Program-made: the position numbers and the translations under genes | Shown: piece after piece, positions 12,541 through 27,670 of the stretch | Numbering within the stretch: the stretch's first letter is position 1 | Layout: each line of letters starts with the position of its first letter | Notes under the pieces: model-generated | The model's input: the letters and a program-made list of their open reading frames with translations, nothing else | Database searches by the model: none | What the model was told of the DNA's origin: nothing | Source: Populus alba | Lineage: Eukaryota > Streptophyta > Magnoliopsida > Malpighiales > Salicaceae | Assembly: GCF_005239225.2 (NCBI RefSeq) | Contig: NC_133300.1 | Coordinates: forward strand, 5,609,875-5,673,874 | Direction: 5' to 3' | Length of the DNA: 64,000 bases

Positions 12541-13670
12541 GACAAATGCAAATGACGGGGGATATTTTGCATATGTCAAAAGCGTTCTATCTTATGTCAA
12601 TCCCCTCTTCTCCTACTTTGGTGTAGTGCAAGCACATCAAGTTCTGGACAAGCTCAATCTGGCATATGGGAATATAGTGAGTTTCCATACCCTGCTATGA
12701 TTCAATTATATTTCTTTGGGCCTAACATCTGAAATGCAAATGGCCTCTTTGAAGGCTATTTTTTCATTGTCATTATGCCTACGTTCTTACAAAATTGTTT
12801 TTTTTTTTTGTCTCACTTATGGAACTTGGAACCTTTACAATTGCATATTTTCTGTAACTGTTAAAACATATTCCTAAATATAAATATATGGTGGGTATGT
12901 TTGGTTTTGTGGTCTGAATTTGGTAATTGTCCTCTGTTCACAATCGATTCATCGGCTCTTCATTTTTTCAGTATTATTTCTGTGGAATGAATTTTTCATT
13001 CACTATTAGTGATGGAGAAGGCATGTGGGTCGGTAGGGGGTTAATGCTTTCCTGAAAGAGAGTGGAAGCTTTCTTCTTTGGGCTCTTGTTTTATTTTGGA
13101 AATAAAAGTGATAAGTTCTTCAGAATATGCAACGTTTGAAATAGTAGTCGATCTCTGCAATTAGCTTTTACAGATAAATCTCTCTATTCATTTCCCATGT
13201 TCATGAAATCCTTGGAAGTAATTTCTGTTGAAGCAATTGGTGATAGCTGGAAAACTAGAGTGGCAAGACGCTCAGTTTAAAGAACATATTGTCTTCTAAC
13301 TTTACAGTTAAATATCATCTTCTTATATGTACACTCATGTTTGTGAATTAATGGAACTGATCACAAGTGCTTCTGCGGAACTGGTGCTTTCTAACCCTTG
13401 CTTCGAACATCGCAGGTCCGAATTCAAACACCTCAAGAATAGCACTGCAAGAACAGACCTACCTTACTCCGGTTACTCCCCAAATCAAAACTCTTCAGCA
13501 ACTGGCAGAAATGACAGCCAAGGCAGGCCAACGACAACATCACGCATTGGGAGCAACATTTCACACACTGGAACATGATGACCCCGATGGATGGCGATTC
13601 AACGATAGAAATGATCCTCTGAATGGAAATTACAACCGAGTATGGTCGGAACAATGATCTGGTAAATAGG
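12541..13670 (+). pseudogene. Truncated, frameshifted copy of UBX-protein exons 8-9
   Basis: The exon-8 copy (12541-12675) lacks its first ~135 bases and has lost bases in the run encoding SYFGGSASS. The exon-9 copy starts at about 13416 after a tcgcag acceptor and keeps the segments corresponding to SGYSPNQNSSATGRNDSQG, but it carries several frameshifts (for example after the NSNTS and SNI regions). There is no upstream UBX or UAS part. A functional product is very unlikely. Confidence 0.85.
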
Positions 13671-14845
13671 GTCACTTGGAAGTGCAAATCGCACCTTGAT
13701 CTTGTGGTCTTTGCATCAGGAGCTTCAGTTCTTGTATCGTTTTTCACAGTTTTTTACCTTGCAACATGCGAGTACATAATTACCCAGCCTGATCATATGA
13801 CAATTTGGTTTATTTTCCTATTCAAAGCGAACAAAAATAATTGTAAGAAAATATGATATGTTAAATTAAAATATAACCAATGATGTAATTCCTGCTTCGG
13901 AAACCAATAAAAGGTTAATTGCTTAAACCAAATTATTATTTATAGGAATAGGCATCGTAAACAATCGAATTGTAATTTAACTAATAGGTTTTAAAATTAT
14001 TTTTTTAAAAAATTAATAGTTCAAGTTTTATAAATATAGAGTCATTAGAATTATTGAAGATTTATATAATTATTAATTTCAGGGCTTGTAAAATTATTAA
14101 AGGTATATAAAAATTGATTTAGATATGCATATTAATAATAATAATAATGTTACAACAAGTTTAGTGGAAACGCCTTCTATTTGTTTTTTATTGAATTTAA
14201 GATTATTTTAGTTTTAAGAAATTAGCCCTATAATATGGGTTTTATTTTTTATATTGAATTTGAGATTATTCTAATTCCAGATTAGCCCTTTTTTTAAAAT
14301 AATTTTCCAACTCTTGGATTATCTTAGCCAGTCAAGCAACTTAGCATAAATAAATTCAACCCTCAATTTTTAATAGAAAATCACAAATTAGGAGCAAGCA
14401 AGCCATTTGAGTATGATAAAGGAGTTAACATTATTTGATCGCAACGTGATAGAAAAGGGTAGTTGAAACTTGTATTTGGTAGTTAAACAACAACTCCCCG
14501 AGTAAGCAACACTCGATGGCCGACTCATATGCCCACATTCACTCATCTTTTGTTATTATTGTTGGAAAAAAGCATTTGGATCTTTGGGTCCGTGCATAAA
14601 TGGCCTCGGAGACTCGCATTTGGCATTGCGGTGTGCTCCACCCCAGAGCGAAACTCAAACCCTAAACTCCATCTTGGTAAGAACAACCTTGAAAGTCTCT
14701 CCTACGACGGATTCCAGAAACCGAGGAAATGTTAGTAAAAAAAGAAAGAAGAAGAATAGAAGTATTTGGACACTAGCACATGGCATGATAATTAAGAGGA
14801 GGCTCAACGATTGAAGAGAGACGGCATTGTTAGAGGTCCACACGC
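12541..14845 (+). repeat. Tandem duplication, unit B
   Basis: Second copy of unit A, about 2.3 kb. It contains the broken UBX exon 8-9 copy (12541-13670), the same post-gene AT-rich flank, and the same terminal block ending in gttagaggtccaca. Unit B differs from A by frequent one- to four-base indels and some substitutions across both exon and flank, so it is not under coding constraint. It ends where similarity stops, at about 14845. Confidence 0.85.
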
Positions 14846-16926
14846 TTTAATAAGATATTATCCTTTCCCTTCGTGGATAGTGGTTTATTCGATTTCACTG
14901 GCCATGCATCGATTTATGTACTGTAATTTTTAATTTCATGTTTTTTATTTAAAATATAAAAAAATTGTTAAAGTTTTTTTTTTTAATATATACCATTAGA
15001 ATAATCATAAGAAAAAAATTAATATTTAATATTTTTAAATCAAGTAGTTACATTTTTCAAAACAGTCCACAAACATAAAATCAGTTCTGAGTCTCTCACC
15101 CTGTATTGCATTTTTAAATGTTAGGAATAATATAAATCATTTTTTGGGACATCATCTAAAAACTTAATGCTTTTAGGTTGATATTTTTTTTTAAAAATCT
15201 GATATCGGAGTTTTTATGACCAAGTGGTTACAGGTTTTGAATCTCACCATTCCTATTTATTTCATAAAAAAAAATTAAACATAAAGATAATATGAGCATG
15301 TGCAAGTTTCAAGCCTGAAAATGTCCCAAAGAACTTTTTTCATTTGAGGGGGTGTGTTAAGAATATATATAAAATCATATCTTGAGACTTCATCTAAAAC
15401 TTAAACATATATTAGGTTGAGATGATTCTTGTGACACTCAATAAAATAGATAAGTCTGGGAATAATTTTGAATGTTTTTTATTTAAAAATTATTTTTTTT
15501 AATATTTTTTAGATTTTGATGTGCTGTATTAAAGAATAAATTTTAATAAATTAATTATATCTTATTTTAATATATTTTTAAATAAAGATAATATTTTTTA
15601 AAAATCCTGCTATTATATAAATTTACACAACAGCAAACACTAAAACACACACTCGAAAATCACATGTGCTGACAGCGAGTCTGGCTAACGGTGCATTGTG
15701 TCAGCCACAAGAGTGACAAAGTGTTAGGCAGCAGAGTTAAAAGAGAGGATTTTTCAAAGCCTTAAGAAATATCTTAGAATAGCAAAATTAGAAGTATTGC
15801 TTAAATCATTAAAATTACATATCATGCACACTAATTAATAAAATTCTAAAGGCCATGCGGATACTATTTAATCTCTTTTTGAAAAGCAAAACGTATACTC
15901 ATTTTATATTTATATTGTATTTCATTAACTATGAATTTTTTATAGGAAAAGGTATTTTTTAATAGATATGACAGGAATACAACTAAAATTAGCACTCGGA
16001 AAATTAATTAAATAACAAATAATAATATAAGTAATAAAAAAAATTGAATAACAATTTCTATATATGGCTAAGTACTTTTAGCAAGTTTTCCACCATCAGA
16101 ACTAGCGCTTAACGAACTGTTTCTTACAAGAGACAACGCCCATAAATTAAACACTTTAATAAAATACCATTTTTATCATCTCTTAATCATAATTAATCTA
16201 AAGTTAAATTATTAATGATACCTTTGATTTCTCTTACTTGATTAAATTCATGAATTCAACTTTATTGTTTTTTTTTCTATAATGTAAAAAATTACAATAA
16301 AGTAATTATCGGTTTAATTGGCTACATAGATCATTCAAAAAGCTAGAATATATACCAATCCAAGCTTCCGTAAGGGACAAAAAAGAAGAGAAGAGAAGAA
16401 TATTATCAGAGAGAAAAAGGAAGAAAAATGAATTCCTCCCGAAAAAAGGAAAATATTCTCTTTTTTTTTTCTTAAATAAATAAATAAATTCAAAATAATT
16501 TTATTTGAGTAATTTTTTAAAAAAACATTAACAAACTGTCGATTATACTCTGTTCGATTATGATAATACAAGTTTTTTAATAAGATTAATTAAGTTTATT
16601 TTTTTTATTTTTTAATCTCAATCAATTTTAGGTTCTGATAAATTGATCAAATCTTGAATAATTAGTCAGACTTATCTAAGTTTTACGAATATAATTAAAA
16701 GTAATATATATAATTTATATTCATCTTGGGATAGATGGAATAATTTTCCCGCGAGGAGGACAAAAAAAGATCTACAGATGTATATTTTAAAGATTACTAT
16801 TGATAATCTTAAATAAAGAATTCTTATATTTTATGGGAAGCACTCGTGATCTGGTTGGTCCAGTCACCTAATAGGAAACACCACTTCACCTTCCTCAATC
16901 AATTTTTTTTAATTCAAGAGCTTGCC
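14846..16926. other. AT-rich intergenic DNA with a transposon-like fragment
   Basis: No gene is recognised. Between about 15090 and 15440 two related blocks (ttaggaataatataaatca...catctaaaaacttaa...ttaggttga, then gttaagaatatatat...catctaaaacttaaac...ttaggttgagatg) resemble a motif common at the ends of plant LTR elements. This is a low-confidence repeat call from memory of the pattern. The rest is homopolymer-rich DNA with no open frame of interest. Confidence 0.4.
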
Positions 16927-16934
16927 TATAAATA
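16927..16934 (+). promoter_or_regulatory. TATA box of raffinose synthase gene
   Basis: TATAAATA lies about 290 bases upstream of the start codon, so the predicted 5' leader (from about 16960) would be about 260 nt and pyrimidine-rich near the ATG. Confidence 0.55.
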
Positions 16935-17217
16935 AGGCAATTACCATTTGTGTTGAGCATAACAGAAATCAAGCAAGCTCAAATTCAACCAAGCACGAAG
17001 CAAACAAGCTAACTACTTCCTTTAAAGATCACATAGAATCTCCTTTCTCCATTCTTTTCTTCTTCCTTTTCAATTCCATTTCGCTTTTCAGTCTCACAGT
17101 CTTCAATATATATAACCACACTTGGCTCTCTGCTTCTCACCACAACCTGTACAACCCTACTCCTTACTCTCTGTATTGCTCTCTCTTTCTTTGAAGGCAG
17201 TCCGTTCTTGATCAACA

Positions 17218-19172
17218 ATGGCTCCGAGCGTAAGAAAATCTGGTTCGGGTGCTTCATCAGGACTGGTTGATGGAAATAACCCGTCTTTGATCTCTCTTGA
17301 GGGATCAAACTTTGTGGTCAATGGCCACATTTTTCTCTCCGATGTCCCTGATAATATAACCCTCAGTCCCTCGCCTGCTACACTCACTGAAAAAACAATA
17401 TGCGACAACGCCGGGTCCTTTGTGGGGTTCGATTCGAAAGAATCCAAGGACAGGCACGTTGTCCATATTGGGAAATTGAAGAACATAAAGTTCATGAGCA
17501 TATTCAGGTTCAAGGTCTGGTGGACAACCCACTGGGTTGGCTCCAACGGCGGAGACCTTGAACACGAGACTCAAATGGTCATGCTTGATAAGTCTGATGA
17601 TTCAGGAAGACCCTACGTTCTCCTTCTTCCTCTGATCGAGGGGCCTTTCCGGGCTTCTCTCCAGCCGGGCGACGACGACAACGTTGACGTTTGTGTGGAA
17701 AGTGGGTCCACAAAGGTTTGTGCTGCCGGATTCCGGAGTGTTGTTTATTTGCATGCAGGTGACGATCCATTCAATTTGGTGAAGGAAGCCATGGAGGCGG
17801 TTAGGGTGCATCTGGGCACTTTCAAGCTTTTGGAGGAGAAAACTCCTCCAGGTATCGTGGACAAGTTTGGCTGGTGTACTTGGGACGCATTCTATCTTAC
17901 CGTGCATCCTCAAGGTGTCTGGGATGGTGTTAAGGGTCTTGTTGACGGCGGGTGCCCGCCTGGACTTGTGCTCATTGATGATGGTTGGCAATCCATCAGT
18001 CATGATGAGGACTCCATCACAGAAGAAGGCATGAATGCTGCTGTTGGTGCAGGTGAACAAATGCCATGCAGGCTATTGAGGTTCCAAGAGAATTACAAAT
18101 TCAGGGACTACGAGAGTCTCAAGAGCTTGGCCGCCGCCGGTGCCGATAATAAAGGCATGGGGGCTTTTATAAAGGACCTAAAGGAGGAGTTTAACACCGT
18201 GGACTATGTCTACGTGTGGCATGCGCTCTGTGGATACTGGGGTGGGCTAAGGCCTAATGTCCCTGGTTTGCCACCAACTCAAGTTGTTAAGCCAAAATTA
18301 TCACCGGGATTGGAGATGACAATGGAAGATCTGGCCGTCGATAAGATTGTGAACAATGGCGTGGGGCTTGTGCCGCCTGAGATTGTAGATCAGATGTACG
18401 ACGGAATTCACTCACACTTGGCGAAAGTTGGGATCGACGGCGTCAAGGTGGACGTTATTCATGTAAGTTTTCTGATAACCTAGCCAGCTACTAATTAATT
18501 TTAATTAAAATAATAATATTTTTATTTTTATTTTTTATAAAAATAATTCTCCTAATCAGTTTGACATGTCAACTATCATATTAAAAATTCAATTGAATCA
18601 ACAAGTGAGTCAATATTATTTTACCTCATTTATCTAAAATTTCAGCCAAAATAAAGTTTTAGATTTTAAATTTTTAATTGTAACTTCAACTATATGTAAA
18701 ATTTATTAAAAAATTATTTTAATTCAATAACTTAATTATTATATATGAAATTTAAAATATGATTTATATTATTTTCTAATATACCTTTTCAAGTGAAACT
18801 TTTTAAATTTAAAACTGTATATGTCAAATTTTTTATGCTTATTATATCAATAAACTAATTCAAACTCCAAAATATTAAATTATTAAATTAGATTTCAAAT
18901 TCCAATACAATACAAAGTTCCGTGCTAGGTGCGCTATTTTTTTGTTGAACTTTCGACCAAATATAACTCAGATGTGTGGATTGTTTCCAATACTTTGACT
19001 TCGACATCTTTTGGTCGGCACTTAATTGCACGAAGTAATTATTTTTTTAATAAATACGTTCGTTTTTGTCTCAACAAAAAGTCCACCATCTCGTTTTCTT
19101 TCACTCTGATTTCCCTCAATCAAGAAATCAACAGGAAAAGAAAGGATCATGCATCCCAAGATCTTGCATTAA

Positions 19173-19220
<48 letters not shown>

Positions 19221-21754
19221 TTTCGGTAACATAATTGATGAATTATTTGTTAATTATAGGGCTTAATTAGATGATTTTTAATTAGTTATATACATAATCT
19301 GCCATGCTGCGCAGCTGCTGGAAATGCTGTGTGAAGACTATGGCGGGAGAGTTGACCTGGCTAAGGCATATTACAAGGCACTGACAGCTTCGGTGAGGAA
19401 GCACTTCAAAGGAAATGGTGTCATAGCTAGTATGGAACACTGCAACGATTTCATGTTCCTCGGAACAGAGGCCATCTCTCTTGGTCGTGTCGGTATGTCT
19501 TTTAATTATTTATTATGGATTTGGCACTCCAAAATCTGTGTTTACGACACGTACGGCACTGGCTTATTTATTTATTTTTTCTAAGTTTTTATATATTTTA
19601 ATTGTCATAGAGAACTTCTCATTTGCGAAAAGAAAAAAAAAAGTTATTTTTTAATAAAATTCAAGGACAGATGCTAGAGATGCTCGACTGAGATGTGTGG
19701 GTCATGTATTGCTGGTAGCCTGGTATCATGGTTATTGCATCTAATTCTAGTATTTATATTGTTATTTTTTTAAAATATTTTTTTATTTAAAAATTATTTA
19801 TAACATCATAAATTAAAATGATTTTAAAACAAAAAAATAAATAATTTAAAACAAATTAATTTTTTTATTTTTTTTAAAAAATATTTTTAAAATACAAAAA
19901 CAAACAATCATTTAAGAATATAACATGGAAAAACATTTAGATTATTTGATTGCTTTATAACAAAAAAAAAAACTTAGTTTCAACCTGACTAAAATTAGAT
20001 TGAATTTGATTCGCTAAAAATATCAAATGAAAAAATTACTCTCACTATTATATAGTTTAATTATTTTTATATTTATTTTTCATGTTTTAAAAAATTATAG
20101 TTTATATTATTTTATAGATATAAAATAGACTAAACTATAGGATAGTCTAGGATGTAAATTAATAAAGTTTATAATATAAAGTGTAATTTTTTCAAAACTT
20201 GAAAAGTAAAGATAAAAACAACTAAATTATAGAATAATTAGACTAATTTTCTCTTATCAAATCACTAGATAAATATTAAAACCCATTAAAACTAAAAATC
20301 AACTCAGATTAAGTTTTAAATTACAGATTAGTCATATTAACTTATCAGATTGAGTTTAATACGTGTTGTTGAGTATCTGTCTTCCTGGCAAGGTAGCTTG
20401 TTGGTGGTATTAAGATTTGGTGATCTTCAAGGGATAAAATTCCCGGATTATTTTTTTTTTTTATATTTTAATTATAGAGAGCGGTCAATTGCAACCCCAT
20501 ATCATCACCAAGTCATTATCTAGCATTGATTCGAAGCTTGCGTGATGATGAGGTCTTTTACGCATCAATTTTGTTTCTTTTCCCATTGCCTCCTGCTTCG
20601 AAACATGTCAGCTTTCTGCAACTTTAGGTTCTTCTTAGAGATAAAGATCAGTGTTAGGCAACAGTTCCTTTTATATATACAATAAAACATGCTAAATTCA
20701 TATTATAAGATGTTCATATTGTGTCAACAGGTGATGACTTCTGGTGCACCGATCCATCTGGTGATCCAAACGGCACATTTTGGCTCCAAGGGTGTCACAT
20801 GGTGCACTGTGCTTACAACAGTTTGTGGATGGGCAACTTCATTCACCCAGATTGGGATATGTTCCAGTCTACTCATCCCTGTGCTGAGTTCCACGCTGCT
20901 TCAAGGGCGATTTCCGGTGGCCCGATTTACGTCAGTGACTCCGTTGGGAAGCACAATTTCCCACTGCTCAGGAGGCTAGTGCTGCCAGACGGCTCAATTC
21001 TCCGGTGCAGCTACTATGCGCTTCCGACCAGGGATTGCCTCTTTGAGGATCCTCTGCATGATGGCAACACCATGCTCAAGATTTGGAACCTCAACAAGGT
21101 AAGCGAGTTTGATACAATATTAACACATGCTCATCTTGTCCTACACCGAAAATGATTTTCTTTGTTTTATGCTTTCATTGCAACAGTTTACTGGAGTTAT
21201 TGGAACCTTCAACTGCCAAGGAGGAGGGTGGTGTCGGGAGACTAGACGCAACAAATGCGCAGCCCAATTTTCTCACTCGGTGACCGCTAAGACCAACCCC
21301 GGAGACATAGAATGGAAGAGTGGGAAGAACCCAATTTCCATTGAAGGAGTGCAAATCTTTGCCATGTACTTGTCCAAGTCTAAGAAGTTGGTTCTCTCCG
21401 AGCCACGCGAGAACATTGAAATAGCGCTAGAACCATTCAATTTTGAGCTCATCACAGTGTCGCCGGTCACCACCTTGGCTGGAAAACGAGCCCAATTTTG
21501 CTCCTATAGGTTTAGTGAACATGCTCAACACCGGTGGTGCTATCCAGTCATTGGCCTATACTAATGATTCCAATAGCTCAGTTCAGATTGGCATCAAGGG
21601 AAGCGGAGAAATGAGGGTCTTCGCTTCTGAGAAACCACGATCCTGCAAGATTGATGGAAGAGAAGTTGCATTTGAGTATGAAGGGTACATGGTTGTCACT
21701 CAAGTGCCGTGGTCTACTCCATCTGGCCTGTCTACAGTTGACTACTTGTTTTAG
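17218..21754 (+). CDS. RFS: Raffinose synthase (galactinol-sucrose galactosyltransferase), one frameshift
   Basis: GH36 enzyme moving galactose from galactinol to sucrose, cytosolic, used in stress- and seed-related sugar metabolism. Exons: 17218-18462, 19315-19492, 20731-21098, 21187-21754; all introns GT-AG. The start matches the family start (MAPS...). Family motifs are FGWCTWDAFY, LIDDGWQS, the catalytic-aspartate segment GVKVDVIH (Asp about 412) at the end of exon 1, and WCTDPSGDPNGTFWLQGCHM in exon 3. The length, about 785 residues, fits raffinose synthase. Stachyose synthases are longer because of an internal insertion that is absent here. The joined exons are 2359 nt, one too many. 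Within 21484-21492 (ggaaaacgagccc) the frame slips, and it recovers as PNFAPIGLVNML to the conserved end. As written, translation would end early at 21564. This may be a sequencing error or a recent null allele. Confidence 0.9.
19175..19222. repeat. (AT)n microsatellite in raffinose synthase intron 1
   Basis: About 24 uninterrupted TA/AT dinucleotides inside the first intron; length is likely polymorphic. Confidence 0.85.
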
Positions 21755-23900
21755 AGTTTAGGAGGGACTTATTGTTATTATCCCCCAAATTAATTAGAAA
21801 GATGTAACCAATCAAGTGCTATTACTAATGGCCAAGTATTACAATAAACATGATTAAGGTTGAGATGCTTTTGAAATTACAATCATTTATGTACCTAAAG
21901 AGATAGGAGATTGGAGGCTTTTTTTTTAGGTTAAATGAGCTATAAAAACTAAGTTTTTTTTTTTCTACTTTTGAGTTTCATTACCCAATGTTGAGCCCAT
22001 GAGAAACCATGGGTTTTTGGGCTTTAAGGGGGTTTTCTATTAAATTTTGGGTTTATAAATAGCTCCCAAAGTTTTCTAATATTTTATATATAAATACCTT
22101 GTAAAAATATTTCAGTATAATGATTTTGTTGAATCTTATTCGTATGAAAAGAGATGTGGAAATCCTGGGGTATGATATTATAGTGAACTCATATATAGGG
22201 GCATATATTTGATTGAAAAAGAATTTTTATGCATATAAGAGGGGGAATCATGGAAGAATCCATAATGAGAAAAGTTTTCTAGCAGGTGGAGAAACTCATG
22301 GAAAGAGCTTGTATTTTAGAAAAATTTCTAAGAAATCAAAAGGATGAACTCATGTTGATGAAATTCTAGATTAATAGGCTAAGGGAAACCAAAGAGAGCT
22401 AGCATACTTATAAAATTTGTTAAGAGACTGAGAGGAAAGAAAGGTAAATATATTTCAAAAATTTTCTAAAACGTTGAGGAAACTTGAGAAGAGTTGAGCC
22501 TTATAGTTAAATTTTTTTTTTAAAAAAAAAATAGATGAGAGGAACCATGTAGACATGCATATGTAGAGAATATTTTAAGAAGTAAAGAGAAGGAGTAGAG
22601 AGAATATATTAATGTTTATACTTAGAAAATTTTCAAAGGATTTGAAAACACCTAATAAAAATCAACCTAAATTTAATTTTTTTTTTAAGTAGTTAGAAAT
22701 CCTTAAGGTTGAGACTTATATTAAGGGTGTTTGTATCGCATTCTTAAAAATTTAATTGTTTTTTTTTAAAATAGTTTTTTTTATATTTTTCAGATCATTT
22801 TAATGTATTTATTTAAATAAAATAATTTTAAAAAATAAAATTTTTTTATTTTAATATAAAATAAATACTTTAAACAATCATCGTTATCATGTTAAAAAAA
22901 AAATTAAATTGAGACCTATACTTCCAAGCGGAATGTCCAAGCGGCGCACTTGTGCTTTTCCTTAAGCTAGGGGCACCGGCGTAGCCTTCCAATCCTTATA
23001 ACTTCTAGCCTTTATTTTGGTTTTTGAATAGTTTCCTTAGTTTAATTTTTAATCAATATCACAACCGTTTATTGTTAAATTTAGTTATTTTTTTAAAATA
23101 GTTATTAAGTGCTTTAATGATTTGGATAATTTCATAATACCTTCAAAAAATCATTATAATTTATCTTTAAATTCTTCCCAGTTTACTTGTAATATAAATA
23201 AAAATCATATATAGTTAGTAATAAGTAAATCTCCACATAAAACAAAAAAACACAATCAAAATAAAATATTTACATTTATATCGCTTTCTTTTATTAAGCA
23301 CCTCAACTTTTTCTTTTTATTTTTCTTTTTTAATTTATCATTTAATATATTTTTTAAAGCAGATGTTTTATTCTGTTGCATTAAAAATCAACTTGAAATT
23401 GTAGAAAGCACAGCCAAGAAATACAACTGTTTGCATGCAGAAGTAATGTTAGAACTTCATCTAAGGCGATGGACAAAGTAGATCATGGTTTCGACTTTCA
23501 TCCAGTGAACTTTAAAGCACAACTAAGATTTTTCCCATAAGCACATTGATTCAAGCAATCTAATTTGGATACGTGCAAATTTGTAAAATTTTTTAAAAAA
23601 GGTTCTCCACTGAGCAGCAATCGAGAAATATTTGAAGGGGCCTAAAAATTAGCCGGTACAAACTACTAGTGTAGATTTTTTGTTGAGATTCAAAGACAAT
23701 CAGGGATATCTTTGTTCAAAAGATGAAATTTATTGCAGAGAATCAAAGACACGTTTCCCACTTTTTTAAACCAGACATGGAAAACAATAGCAAAACAGCA
23801 AACGTACATGGCAATTCAGCAACTTCTTAGATTCCATCCAACAATAGCCGGTTACACCGACAGGGACACAAACACTTGACCATGGAGGATCATCACCAGC
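21755..23900. other. Intergenic between raffinose synthase and polyubiquitin
   Basis: No gene found. About 21940-22150 has an LTR-like flavour (gagcccatgagaaacc, ttataaatagctccc, then a run ending in tttcagtataatgattttgttg), suggesting a solo-LTR remnant; this is weak. A short GC-richer patch at about 22920-22985 (ccaagcggcgcacttgtgc, ggggcaccggcgtagcc) stands out but matches nothing I know. From about 23650 to 23900 is the 3'UTR region of the polyubiquitin gene on the minus strand. Confidence 0.35.
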
Positions 23901-25750
<1,850 letters not shown>

Positions 25751-25850
25751 ATTGAGTGATTGAGAATTGAAAGAGATTTTTTAGGGAATTTTTTGTATTG
25801 GCTGATTGCTATAATCGGAATTGTGAGGAACTCGGGGCTGGAGGTTCTAC

Positions 25851-25856
25851 TTTATA
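25851..25856 (-). promoter_or_regulatory. TATA box of polyubiquitin gene
   Basis: Minus-strand TATAAA in the context ctactataaagtag. It sits about 100 nt upstream of the leader-intron donor, giving a short first exon as expected for this gene class. Confidence 0.65.
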
Positions 25857-27439
25857 GTAGAAATTATAGAGGACGTTACGAGAATACCCTGGAGAAAAAG
25901 AGAGGTGAAGCGCTCTTTTCTGGCGTGTGTGTTTGCACGCGCTCGTCACATCCTACCGACACAGAGAATCTTTTTAAAGAAAAAAACTAGTGGTCCCTAA
26001 TTCATGTGGAAATTGGTAGTATTTTAAGTATTATATTAAAAAAATATAGATTAAAATTATTTTAATATATTTAAAAAACATCACAATCCAAAGTGTTATT
26101 ATTAAAGTAATTAAAATAGTAAAATTTCAATTCATTTTAAACATTGTGATTTATTTAATTTTTTTAATCGCATCAAATTAATATAAAAACATACATTAAA
26201 ATTATGAAAAAATAAAATTAAGTCTCAATTTAATTTGAAAATATCTTCATTTTAAAATAAAAAAGAAAAAAAATGGCAATAAACTTACAACAATTCTTAC
26301 AATTTCTTAGAATAATGCTGTAATCTAGTTGATTATTAATTTTTATAAGCATCAATTTGTCGCTTTTTAAGAAGAATATAAACTTTGATTTTAAGGGAAG
26401 GAAGGACTTTATTCTAAAAATATATATTAGCATTTACATTGTCCGACGTCATCCGTGACATGAGTTAAAGTGGTTGGCGAGAAGCCAAATTCGTGGCCAT
26501 ATGATTTACATTGTCATTGATGATTGGCATCCTTATCTTTCTTTCTTTATTTATTTTCTTAAAGAAGAAGAATACTTATCTTCAAGAAAATGGAGTGGGT
26601 CCTTCCTGACGTGTTGTGGTCTGGAATAGCATTGCAAAAATTGGACAAATTCTGTGGTTTAGTAAGGTAATGATTCTTTTTAATGTTTTTTTTCTCGGAA
26701 ATACATTAAAATATATATATATTTTTTTATTTTTTAAAAATAATTTTTGACGTTAAACACATCAATTAATTTAAAAAACATATAAAAATAATTTTTATAA
26801 AAAATTCAAAATTTATTAAAACTCTAGTGTAAATTATTATAACAAAACTAAAAGAACTCAGTCATGTACTGTAGATTATAAGTGTTTTTATTGTGGATTG
26901 GAGCAGTGTTTATCAAGGAGAAGTTAGTTACTTCTTGTTATAAGTTGTGAGTAATTTGTTTTTTACTATTTTTTTATGGCGTGTTGTGGATTGTTGGGTT
27001 GTTTGTTGTCAATGAGTGTTTGGTGAGTTATTATTCTTCTTATTTGTTTAGTGTGAAGGGGCTGAAAGTTAGATATAGGCCTTACTAGCGATGTATCTGA
27101 TTGCATAATTGTTCTTGAAATGGTGCTAGTCTTGTGCAATTGGATGGGATTTTGGTTGATTTTGCACGGGATGACAGTGATTTCTTTGTTGTTTCTCTTT
27201 GTTCTGGTTAGCTATAAGTACCCTGTTATTGCAATCGGTTGGTATAGTACTCTAGGACTTCGATGAGTTGTTTATTTTAATTATTTCTTTTGGGTTTTGA
27301 TGGATTCAAGGGATCGTGGATGAATTTTGCATCTGATATTGATTAGGGCAGTCATGCTTTTTTTTTTTTTAATCTTAAACACACTAATCCTAAACATGTT
27401 AGGTTGTTAGACTAAAAAAATATGGCTTTGACATATTTG
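25857..27439. other. Intergenic, promoter side of polyubiquitin then AT-rich DNA
   Basis: The first few hundred bases are the presumed polyubiquitin promoter. Beyond about 26000 is AT-rich DNA with no supported gene. Short open frames (for example 26230-26433) are composition artefacts. Confidence 0.4.
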
Positions 27440-27670
27440 CTCGACCCAATCACGATAGGTATGGCAAGCTTGCTAGACCCAAAAAACTTGGGTTTGCACC
27501 CACAAGCCTTGGGCCTGGCAAGCTTGCTAGACCCATGCATCTTGGGTCTCGCATGATTATCAAATCTAAAAAAACTTGGGTATGCACCCACGAGCTTTGA
27601 GTCTGACAAGCTTACCAGCCCTATAGGCCTTGGGTCTGGCAACCACACTAAACCCAAAACACTTGGGTGT
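27440..27670. repeat. Degenerate ~54-bp minisatellite
   Basis: ggcaagcttgctagaccc occurs at 27463 and again at 27517. Related variants (gacaagcttaccagccc, ggcaaccacactaaaccc) follow, each alternating with aaacttgggt.tgcacccac. The block is GC-richer than its surroundings. The open frame on the minus strand is a by-product of the repeat. Confidence 0.7.

Noticed and set aside
18929..19266. Frames encoding IYIYIY stretches
   Set aside because: Translation of the (AT)n microsatellite in an intron.
22920..22985. GC-richer patch considered as a tRNA or small RNA gene
   Set aside because: No cloverleaf, anticodon stem or T-loop consensus could be drawn.
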